Assembly: GCA_033722575.1 (NCBI GenBank)
Contig: JAWVYU010000016.1
Location: 1-30,637, forward strand
Source: GCA-2748575 sp033722575
Lineage (GTDB): Bacteria > Pseudomonadota > Gammaproteobacteria > Pseudomonadales > Ketobacteraceae
DNA length: 30,637 nt
Direction: 5' to 3'
Shown here: positions 24,701 through 30,637 of the stretch, piece after piece
Position numbering within the stretch: position 1 is the first letter of the stretch
Layout of the letters: every line of letters starts with the position of its first letter
Translations under genes and position numbers: made by a program
The notes under the pieces: model-generated
Databases searched by the model: none
Seen by the model: only the letters and a program-made list of their open reading frames with translations
What the model was told of the DNA's origin: nothing

Positions 24701-26881
24701 CTAGTACTGCCAGCTCAGTTTCAACGTGGCGTTACGCGGTGCGCCGTAATACCCCTGGGCCCAGTACAGGCTGGTAAGATACTTTTCATCAGTAACGTTA
24801 TTGATATTGAGCGTAGCGTTAAGGTTATCGGTGAACTCGTACTGTGCCATCAGATTCACAATGGCGTAGCTGTCCTGTTCGGTATAAACGCTGCCGGTAA
24901 CCTGTTCCCTTTTGATATCGTCCTGCCAGTTGATGCTGGCACCCACTTTCACCTGTTTCATAACGGGCGGTCGCCAGGCCAGCGACACGCGGGCGGTTTT
25001 TTCAGGAATATAGGTGAGGGTTTCTTCCCCGTCGGCATTTTCAATGTCGAGCCTGGTAATACCTGCAGACACTTCAAGGCCCGGTGAGACTTCCCCCTGG
25101 ATATCCATTTCGATGCCACGGCTTTCCACCCCGTCCACCTCACGGTAATAGGTGGTGGTGGTTCCCGGAATCAGCCCGGCCGCTTCAGCCACATTGCTTT
25201 GCTCCGTCTCAAAGTAGGCCAGGGTACTCTGCAGATGACCGGCAAAAAACGCTCCTTTCAAACCCAGTTCCCGGGTTTCCCCTTCCACGGGAGCAAGCCG
25301 GTTGCCGTCAATATCCGTTTCAGTCTGGGGATCAAAAATCTCCCCGCGACTGGCGTAAACAGACAGGGTTTCTGTGAGCGCCCAGGTGGCACCAAGGAAG
25401 GAAATCAGCTCATCACTGTAGGCCGTGTCCTTGGTGGTGCCGTAGGAGGTTCCCGAACTGTCCAGCGAAATCAACCGCACCCCGGCTACGATGCCAAACG
25501 GGTCAGTGACACTGATACGGGTAGCGGCAAAAGCACTTTTCTGCCGGTCCTGCCACTGGCTGCCGTTAACGCCGGCATCAAAAGCCGGCATGGGGTAATC
25601 ACCGGTCCAGTCCTCCAGCGGCACAATAGGCGTACCAATGCCCTGGCCATAGTTGGATTCGTCTGTCAGCTCCGACTCCCAGTAGGCGACACCCGCAATG
25701 GCCTGATGTTCGCGGCCGAACAACTGATACGGACCGGTGGCCCGCAAATCCGCAATGATCTGGTCGTTATCCAGCTCATAAAGGCTGGGGTAGGCCCGCA
25801 GCCCGGAATCCGCGCCGGTTTTATTGGGGGTTCCGTAAACATAAAACAGCCTGGCATCCGATGTGGTTTCCCGGTGATTTACCGACAGCACCGCTTCCCA
25901 GCCATTACCCAGTGCCTGGCTCAGCTCGGCGAAGGCGTTAGTGTAGGTGCCATCCCAATAGGCCCAGTCAGCAGAGGTACTGGTGGACGCATCATAGTTT
26001 GTGGGCGTGCCATCGGAATAATAGAGCGGTAACGCACCCCATAAGGGGCTGTCAGTATTGTTTTCCTGGCGGGTAACGCCGAATGCCAGCCGGGTATGGT
26101 CTGACAGATCCATTTCAAGAATGCCGTAACCAATGAATTTCTCTTTTTCATAGCGATCCAGATAGGATTCGCCGGATTCCCCCGACACCACCGCCCGGCC
26201 GCGCAGGCTGCCCGAATCAGTCAGGGAATTGCTGACATCAACATCGAGCCGCCGGGTATTCCAGCTGCCAACACTGGCATCCATCCTGACCTGCAGATCC
26301 TGTGTGGGGCGTTTACGCACAAAATTAATGGTGGCAGACGGCGAACCGGTGCCCGACATCAGGCCGTTGGCGCCCCTGAGCACCTCTATCCGGTCATAAA
26401 TCACCGTATCCAGATCGCCTATTACGTTCCCGTAGGTAAAAGGGATACCCTGGCCATCCACCTGAAAGTTGGTAATGGGAAAGCCACGGGCCGTGTAGTA
26501 GGTGCGGTCCGTTTCCACCCGCTCGACGGTGACACCCGTAGTATTCAGCAGCACGTCGTTAACGGTGTTTCTGCCGAAGTCTTCCATCTCGGTACGAGTA
26601 ACGGTGGTGACTGCCTGGGGCGTTTCCCGCGGCGACAGCTTCATACCGGTGGCGGTTGTTGCCACCGGTGCGGCATAGGACTCTGAGTTCTCGGTCACCT
26701 CCGGTAATCCTGCAGCGGTCACACTGACCGGCGCCAACACCCTGTCATCAGCCATTGGTTCCTCAGCTGCCACAGGCGTGCCAGTAGCTGCGAAAGCGAC
26801 GGCAATCCCCACGGGCGTCAGCTTGAACAAAATGTTTTTGTCAGTGTATTGAACAGAATCTCGTGAAATGTTTTTAGCCAT
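24701..26881 (-). CDS. TonB-dependent siderophore receptor
   Basis: The 726-residue outer-membrane protein has a signal peptide (about 1-39, ending PVAA), a TonB box-like LAPVSVTA at 49-56, a plug domain at about 85-190 (PQAVTTVTRTEMEDFGRNTVNDVL, then YTARGFPITNFQVDGQGIP and YDRIEVLRGANGLMSGTGSPSATINFVRKRP) and a C-terminal 22-strand barrel ending SLYWAQGYYGAPRNATLKLSWQY. This is the pattern of the FhuE/FpvA-like ferric hydroxamate receptors. There is no N-terminal signalling (STN) domain, so it probably does not control a sigma factor. The ligand cannot be deduced. A Fur-box-like site lies 73 bases upstream, and GGGGAAG precedes the ATG. It leads the iron-uptake operon. Confidence 0.95.
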   Translation of the reverse strand: MAKNISRDSVQYTDKNILFKLTPVGIAVAFAATGTPVAAEEPMADDRVLAPVSVTAAGLPEVTENSESYAAPVATTATGMKLSPRETPQAVTTVTRTEMEDFGRNTVNDVLLNTTGVTVERVETDRTYYTARGFPITNFQVDGQGIPFTYGNVIGDLDTVIYDRIEVLRGANGLMSGTGSPSATINFVRKRPTQDLQVRMDASVGSWNTRRLDVDVSNSLTDSGSLRGRAVVSGESGESYLDRYEKEKFIGYGILEMDLSDHTRLAFGVTRQENNTDSPLWGALPLYYSDGTPTNYDASTSTSADWAYWDGTYTNAFAELSQALGNGWEAVLSVNHRETTSDARLFYVYGTPNKTGADSGLRAYPSLYELDNDQIIADLRATGPYQLFGREHQAIAGVAYWESELTDESNYGQGIGTPIVPLEDWTGDYPMPAFDAGVNGSQWQDRQKSAFAATRISVTDPFGIVAGVRLISLDSSGTSYGTTKDTAYSDELISFLGATWALTETLSVYASRGEIFDPQTETDIDGNRLAPVEGETRELGLKGAFFAGHLQSTLAYFETEQSNVAEAAGLIPGTTTTYYREVDGVESRGIEMDIQGEVSPGLEVSAGITRLDIENADGEETLTYIPEKTARVSLAWRPPVMKQVKVGASINWQDDIKREQVTGSVYTEQDSYAIVNLMAQYEFTDNLNATLNINNVTDEKYLTSLYWAQGYYGAPRNATLKLSWQY

Positions 26882-26953
26882 ATCAGTACTTCCCCGGCAA
26901 ATAGCACAGTGTCACTCAGACAGAATCAGATAAGGCGCAAACATTAATCTAAA

Positions 26954-26968
26954 TGATAATGATTTGCA
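26954..26968. promoter_or_regulatory. Fur-box-like operator of the receptor operon
   Basis: TGATAATGATTTGCA matches the 7-1-7 Fur consensus (TGATAATnATTATCA) at twelve of fourteen non-central positions. It overlaps a promoter-like TTGCAA plus 17 bases plus TAATGT on the minus strand, so iron-bound Fur would block transcription of the receptor operon. It also lies 130 bases upstream of the divergent gene at 27099. Confidence 0.75.
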
Positions 26969-27056
26969 ATACGGTTTTGTGGTTTCGTCTGAGCAGCCAC
27001 AGATACCAGAGCAAATCCGGCTCATAGCAAGCGGTGGCATAGAGCCCTGCCGGTTA

Positions 27057-27065
27057 TGCTATACT
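27057..27065 (+). promoter_or_regulatory. Extended -10 promoter of the gene at 27099
   Basis: TGC followed directly by TATACT forms an extended -10 element 34 bases upstream of the ATG at 27099. No good -35 hexamer is present, which is typical of extended -10 promoters. It argues against any start upstream of 27072. Confidence 0.5.
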
Positions 27066-27098
27066 CCAGCGTCTTTTGGTATTCACAAGCTTTCTCAT

Positions 27099-27785
27099 AT
27101 GAACCCAGCGACTAAAATCAGCACCATTTTAAAAAACGAAGGATTGCGGGGAGTCGCCGTAAAAGTCTTCCAGAAAGTGATCTATCGCAGGCAAACCATC
27201 ACACTGCTTAAGCGGGATCTGCATAAACCGGTCAGGAAATTCAAGACATCAAAGCGCTGGCAAGTCAGGGAGTTTACCGAAAATGACCTGCAGTTTTGCC
27301 GGGGCCACTTCAGCCGCTATATCAATGATTACCGCGACCTGTTTGCGGAAAAGTTCAAAGCGTTTGCAGCATTCGAGCACGAATCCCAGGAGGTGATTGC
27401 CATTGCCTGGTATGCGCCGCGGGATTTCTATGACCAGCATTATCACCACTATACATTCCGGGTGGAGCCTCACCAGGTATTCCAGTTTGCCGGGGAGGTG
27501 GCACCGGAATATCGCAACACGCAGGTTAGCGTAAACGTTATGCAGGGTGCCTGGGACTACTGGAAGGAGCATGGGAAACAGGAGGTATTGTGCACCGTCA
27601 ATACCACCAATGTACCCTCACTGCGGCTGGTGTTTCATCTGGAATGGGAAGAAACAGGCCAGCTGATCCATTTCCACCGCTCGTTTGGGATTTATTGGCA
27701 AAGTGAGGCATCCTACCAGGGAGAGCGCTTTGACCAGTTCAAGAAAAAACACCGGCGCCGTGAGGAAAGCCAGAACGCCGCCTGA
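27099..27785 (+). CDS. GNAT-like acetyltransferase family protein
   Basis: The 228-residue protein has a basic N-terminal stretch (about 1-55) followed by a GNAT-like core: EFTENDLQFCRGHF at about 62, VIAIAWYAPRDFYD as the central strands, HHYTFRVEPHQVFQFAGEVAPEYRNTQVSVNVMQGAWDYWKEHG as the acetyl-CoA-binding region, and VLCTVNTTNVPSLRLVFHLEWEETG, which resembles the Asn-x-x-Ser helix that follows in this fold. It ends with a Lys/Arg-rich tail. Substrate is unknown. I chose the ATG at 27099 because of the extended -10 element just before it. It converges on a CelD/BcsL-type acetyltransferase with only five bases between the stop codons; both may modify the polysaccharide encoded next to them. 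Confidence 0.65.
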   Translation: MNPATKISTILKNEGLRGVAVKVFQKVIYRRQTITLLKRDLHKPVRKFKTSKRWQVREFTENDLQFCRGHFSRYINDYRDLFAEKFKAFAAFEHESQEVIAIAWYAPRDFYDQHYHHYTFRVEPHQVFQFAGEVAPEYRNTQVSVNVMQGAWDYWKEHGKQEVLCTVNTTNVPSLRLVFHLEWEETGQLIHFHRSFGIYWQSEASYQGERFDQFKKKHRRREESQNAA

Positions 27786-27790
27786 TTCCC

Positions 27791-28945
27791 TCAGCGCTCG
27801 GCTTTGGTCTGGTCCGCGCCTCGCTGCCGCTGCCATGCCTGGTAGCGGTCCCTCAGGTTTTTCAGCGAAGGCTTGAGTACCACCACCAGCAACTGCAGGA
27901 GTCTGCCTTTCAGCCCGCCACTGAACCAGTAGGCCCGGTAATGGGCCACGGTGTTGTCGGTTCTTTCGAACAGCAGATGTCTGGACACGGCCCCCACGCG
28001 GGAGGCATCTACGGCATGATAACCCTCACGGGCCGCGGCCAGCACCATTTCATCCAGCAGAATCCGTCCCAGTCCGATCTTTCCGTACTGGGGCAGGTAG
28101 CCGATACTGTAATCCAGAAAGGTATTATTGAAGTAAAACCCGTATTTGTAGGACGCCAGCTCACCGTCTATCCAAACCAGGCTCAGGTCCAGCTGACCGG
28201 CATCTGCCAGGGCGCGGGACACATCCGCAAAAAAGGCCTCGCCGTCGGGGTCGTTGAAAATGCCTACTCCTTCATCACCCTTCCAGCTCTGGGCTTCGGT
28301 ATATTTCATTTTTCTGACCAGCTCATCCACCTGATCCCCGGCGGGCCTGAGGTGCTCTACCTCGCCCCCCAGTTTCGTGAGCTTTTTCTTGCGGCGTTTC
28401 AGGTCACTGCGCAGTTTGGATGTATAGCTGGTCACAACCTCTTCTTCGGTCCGGCCCTCCAGCAGATATACCGGGCATTGGCTGGTCAGGCGCTCATAAT
28501 AGGCCCAGCCATGACGCTTGCCGTAATCCCGGGCCTGCTCACGCAGACCCTGCTCGTCATACCATTCGTTCCAGATCATGCAGTCCCAGTGCTCCCGGGA
28601 TAACTCATAGAGCTTGTCGAGCAGGCAGGGCCAGGCCCCATGATGCGCGTCATGGAGCAAAATGGCGATCCGGTCTCCCCAGGGATATTGAATAAAACGG
28701 CAGACCCTGGCCGGCACGCCATGCAGGCGCTCATTATCTATGCGCAAGGCAATAAAACCCACCAGCAAATCCTGGTGGTAACAACTGACGTACAACTGCC
28801 GGAATGCCCGGCAGTGGGCCGCTGTAGTGGACAGCCAGGGCCAGTCCGTAAAGAGGGTGGCATCTTTGCTGTTATGGACCAGCTGACGGTACTCAGTCTC
28901 ACTGACTGCGTCCTGAAGCTTCCCGCTTACATTCAATCTGTACAT
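27791..28945 (-). CDS. CelD/BcsL-type GNAT acetyltransferase
   Basis: The 384-residue protein is a member of the CelD/BcsL (Acetyltransf_6) group: WPWLSTTAAHCRAF near the N-terminus, LVGFIALRID, the YTSKLRSDLKRRKKKLTKLGG helix with a basic run near residue 190, LSLVWIDGELASYKYGFYFNNTFLDYSIGYLPQYGKIGLGRILLDEMVLAAA, which supplies the acetyl-CoA loop, and the ASRVGAVSRHLLFER segment. Relatives occur in cellulose and exopolysaccharide loci and may acylate sugars or aminoacylate them. I set the start at the ATG at 28943-28945, preceded by GGAG at a suitable distance; a longer frame would need a TTG at 28990. It diverges from the sugar-transferase gene. Confidence 0.85.
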   Translation of the reverse strand: MYRLNVSGKLQDAVSETEYRQLVHNSKDATLFTDWPWLSTTAAHCRAFRQLYVSCYHQDLLVGFIALRIDNERLHGVPARVCRFIQYPWGDRIAILLHDAHHGAWPCLLDKLYELSREHWDCMIWNEWYDEQGLREQARDYGKRHGWAYYERLTSQCPVYLLEGRTEEEVVTSYTSKLRSDLKRRKKKLTKLGGEVEHLRPAGDQVDELVRKMKYTEAQSWKGDEGVGIFNDPDGEAFFADVSRALADAGQLDLSLVWIDGELASYKYGFYFNNTFLDYSIGYLPQYGKIGLGRILLDEMVLAAAREGYHAVDASRVGAVSRHLLFERTDNTVAHYRAYWFSGGLKGRLLQLLVVVLKPSLKNLRDRYQAWQRQRGADQTKAER

Positions 28946-28993
28946 GTATAAATGGCTCCATTGCCTTGGCATGTCCGTTGATCGGGCCAATCA

Positions 28994-29032
28994 TATACCA
29001 AAAGAAACACTACATTATGTGAGTTTGGTATA
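28994..29032. promoter_or_regulatory. 9-bp perfect inverted repeat, possible operator
   Basis: TATACCAAA (28994-29002) and TTTGGTATA (29024-29032) are exact complements separated by 21 bases; within the loop CAC and GTG can pair as well. The spacing between arm centres is 30 bases, or about three helical turns, which suits a dimeric regulator binding two half sites on one face of the helix. It could also form a hairpin in RNA. Confidence 0.5.
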
Positions 29033-29100
29033 GCACCGGGGCCCGAGGGAAACCTTATGTAACCCTTCTGTAAAGTATTGTTTAAGTTACACAATTCAAC

Positions 29101-29129
29101 TTGATCGATATACGAGTCAAAAATAATAT
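29101..29129 (+). promoter_or_regulatory. Possible promoter of the polysaccharide genes
   Basis: TTGATC (29101-29106) and TAATAT (29124-29129) are spaced by 17 bases, each matching the consensus at four of six positions. The predicted start near 29136 leaves about 30 bases before the GTG at 29167. Confidence 0.35.
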
Positions 29130-29166
29130 GTGACCCACTTCACAACTCAGATCATGGACTACAGCA

Positions 29167-29904
29167 GTGAACCAGGCAATCAGAACAGAAAGTAACGCAG
29201 TCATCTGTCGGAGAGACCCGGAATTACGATCACGGATCGACAAGCAATTACACAGCAAATTCCTTTGCGAGAAAACCGGCCAGCTGACCCATGCGGGCTG
29301 GAACCTGAGCCCGGTAAAGCGCATTATCGGCGCCAGCATCGCACTGTTCATATTAACACTGCTTTCTCCCCTGATGATTGCGATCGCCCTGGCGGTAAAG
29401 CTTACCAGCAAGGGGCCGGTGTTTTTTGCTCAGGAAAGAACAGGTTACCTAGGCCGCCGGTTCAAAATGTATAAATTCCGCACTATGGTGTCCAATGCAG
29501 AAGATATCAAACTGCAGTTTGCCCATCTGAGCCACCAGAGCCACAATTCACCCGACTTCAAGGTCCGAAAAGACCCCCGGATCACCCCGGTGGGACGATT
29601 TTTACGAAAATACAGCCTCGATGAGCTGCCACAGCTCTATAATGTTATCAAGGGTGATATGAGGCTGGTTGGCCCGCGGCCCACGTCGTTTGCGGCAAAT
29701 ACCTACGATGAGGACCATCTGGTGCGCCTGGCTGCACCTCCGGGTCTGACGGGAATGTGGCAGATATCCGGCCGCAGCGACATCGCCTTCGATCAGCGGG
29801 TGGAGCTGGACTATCAATATATTGTTGAGCAGAGCCCCATTCAGGACCTGAAGATCCTGATCAAGACGCCCCTGGCCGTCCTTAAAGGGGATGGCGCCTA
29901 CTAA
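29167..29904 (+). CDS. Polyprenyl-phosphate sugar-1-phosphate transferase (initiating glycosyltransferase)
   Basis: This 245-residue membrane protein begins polysaccharide assembly by moving a sugar phosphate from a nucleotide sugar to undecaprenyl phosphate at the inner membrane. A polar N-terminus (about 1-55) precedes one hydrophobic helix (IIGASIALFILTLLSPLMIAIALAV), then the catalytic signatures GPVFFAQERTGYLGRRFKMYKFRTM, DPRITPVGRFLRKYSLDELPQLYNVIKGDMRLVGPRP with the catalytic Asp-Glu pair, and PPGLTGMWQISGRSD. It lacks the four N-terminal helices of WbaP/WcaJ-type enzymes, so it is a short PglC/PssY-like form. The start is a GTG without a strong ribosome-binding site, which makes its exact position uncertain. 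The specificity for the sugar cannot be told. Confidence 0.92.
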   Translation: MNQAIRTESNAVICRRDPELRSRIDKQLHSKFLCEKTGQLTHAGWNLSPVKRIIGASIALFILTLLSPLMIAIALAVKLTSKGPVFFAQERTGYLGRRFKMYKFRTMVSNAEDIKLQFAHLSHQSHNSPDFKVRKDPRITPVGRFLRKYSLDELPQLYNVIKGDMRLVGPRPTSFAANTYDEDHLVRLAAPPGLTGMWQISGRSDIAFDQRVELDYQYIVEQSPIQDLKILIKTPLAVLKGDGAY

Positions 29905-29938
29905 TCGTCTATTCGTCGTTGTACGTACGGGACATTGA

Positions 29939-30562
29939 ATGAAAATTCTCGAACCCAGCAAACTGAACTTGACGTCCACCATTCTGGATCACAAAGTCAA
30001 GTCGATTTATGTTGCTTCACCCCACAAGGGCGCCGGCACCACCACCTGTGCCTATTCCCTGGCCCGCGCCCTGAGCGAATCCATTTCTGAAAAGGTCATT
30101 CTGATTGACGGCAATCCGGGGCCCAACTCGCTTACCGAACATCTGGGGCTGGTGGACAGCCTGGGCTTTTCCGACCTGATTCTGTCCGGTGGCAGCGGTG
30201 CTTTGCGCAAAGCTATCAACACCATCGATAACGAGGAGTTTCATGTCATCTCTGCCGGTCAGCAGGTAATTGAAACCCCCATGGGCGGCGAGCGCCCCTC
30301 GCTGATACAGCTGATCGAATCACTCACCAGTCTATACAGCTACGTCATCTATGACGGGCCGCATATTCACAAGCACAACGAGCCCCTGGCCCTGGCCGCC
30401 GCCTTTGATGCGGTTGTTCTGGTGCTGAAAACCAATGAAACACGCTGGGAAGTGGCCAAGTCCGCCAAAGAAAAACTCGCCCAGGCGGGTGCCAATGTCA
30501 TCGGTGCTATCTTTAACAAACGCCGCTATTATGTTCCCCAGTGGGTGTATGACCTGCTCTAG
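29939..30562 (+). CDS. CpsD/CapB-like P-loop ATPase, possible BY-kinase domain protein
   Basis: The 207-residue protein has the MinD-like fold of bacterial tyrosine kinases: Walker A SPHKGAGTTT (residues 27-36), a Walker A'-like VILIDGNPG (Asp57), and a Walker B-like YVIYDGPH (Asp139). It has no membrane helices, so it would rely on a separate chain-length partner. It departs from canonical BY-kinases in two ways: the Walker A' usually continues with Asp/Ala and the C-terminus usually ends in a Tyr cluster, whereas this one has only a few Tyr (RRYYVPQWVYDLL). It might regulate chain length without being a true autokinase. It lies 34 bases after the sugar transferase, and a lipoprotein gene follows. 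Confidence 0.82.
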   Translation: MKILEPSKLNLTSTILDHKVKSIYVASPHKGAGTTTCAYSLARALSESISEKVILIDGNPGPNSLTEHLGLVDSLGFSDLILSGGSGALRKAINTIDNEEFHVISAGQQVIETPMGGERPSLIQLIESLTSLYSYVIYDGPHIHKHNEPLALAAAFDAVVLVLKTNETRWEVAKSAKEKLAQAGANVIGAIFNKRRYYVPQWVYDLL

Positions 30563-30577
30563 CAAAGGAAGAATCTG

Positions 30578-30637
30578 ATGAACCGAGTCTTTTTGGTCCT
30601 TCTGTGCTGTATTCTGGCCAGTTGCGGGACATTACCA
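30578..30637 (+). CDS. Lipoprotein N-terminus, possibly a Wza-type polysaccharide exporter (runs off the right edge)
   Basis: Only 20 codons are in the window: MNRVFLVLLCCILASCGTLP. This is a lipoprotein signal peptide with the lipobox L-A-S-C and lipidated Cys16. The ribosome-binding site AAAGGAAG (30564-30571) is well placed and the gene is 15 bases after the CpsD-like gene. Following a sugar transferase and a CpsD-like ATPase, an outer-membrane polysaccharide export lipoprotein is the most likely identity, but that is inferred from context alone. Confidence 0.6.
   Translation, partial: MNRVFLVLLCCILASCGTLP

Larger units (their letters stand above)
28946..29166. other. Divergent intergenic region before the polysaccharide genes
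   Basis: About 220 bases separate the acetyltransferase and the sugar transferase. The stretch holds a 9-bp inverted repeat (28994-29032), the GC-rich palindrome CCGGGGCCCG near 29036, and a promoter-like sequence at 29101-29129. No gene was recognised. Confidence 0.6.

Noticed and set aside
26964..27098. Longer start for the GNAT-like gene
   Set aside because: It would place the extended -10 promoter at 27057-27065 and part of the Fur-box region inside the coding sequence.

Overview
The window looks like a chromosomal stretch from a moderately GC-rich, aerobic, probably marine gammaproteobacterium of the Pseudomonas/Marinobacter type. The evidence is gene content and order: an rpe-gph-trpE neighbourhood, the murU-amgK peptidoglycan-recycling pair lying divergently from lptD-surA-pdxA-rsmA-apaG-apaH, and a prkA-yeaH-spoVR stress cluster. 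A Marinobacter-like host is my best guess from protein wording and synteny, not from a database search. No rRNA, tRNA, CRISPR array, transposase or integrase was seen.

Layout. (1) 1-3089, minus strand: rpe, gph and a DUF805 membrane protein are translationally coupled, followed by trpE (running off the left edge) with its own sigma70-like promoter. (2) 3210-6093, plus strand: a DUF3530 periplasmic protein; a TetR-family regulator behind a perfect 15-bp inverted repeat overlapping its promoter, co-transcribed with an unrecognised 177-residue protein; a 320-base gene-free stretch rich in hairpins; and a small membrane-anchored protein. (3) 6108-9626, minus strand: a cation-diffusion-facilitator gene broken by a one-base frameshift, djlA, murU and amgK. 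(4) 9733-16626, plus strand: the envelope/housekeeping run lptD, surA, pdxA, rsmA, apaG, apaH. (5) 16976-21769, plus strand: prkA, yeaH and spoVR. (6) 21766-26881, minus strand: a compact iron-uptake operon, read receptor, PepSY membrane protein, tonB, exbB, exbD, preceded by a Fur-box-like site. (7) 27099 to the right edge: a GNAT-like protein, a convergent CelD/BcsL-type acetyltransferase, then the beginning of an exopolysaccharide locus (sugar transferase, CpsD-like P-loop ATPase, and the first 20 codons of a lipoprotein that may be a Wza-type exporter).

How the parts work together. Region 4 builds and guards the outer membrane (LptD inserts LPS, SurA chaperones LptD and porins) while adding pyridoxal phosphate synthesis, 16S rRNA dimethylation and Ap4A hydrolysis. 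Region 3 recycles cell-wall amino sugars to UDP-MurNAc. Region 6 is self-contained: it encodes both an outer-membrane siderophore receptor and the energising TonB-ExbB-ExbD complex under probable Fur control. Region 7 begins a polysaccharide assembly pathway.

Most of the window is ordinary housekeeping sequence. The parts that merit a second look are the TetR/177-residue gene pair with its operator, the hairpin-rich stretch at 5584-5873, the frameshifted transporter, and the inverted repeat ahead of the polysaccharide genes. I did not find convincing evidence of a wholly new multi-gene system.
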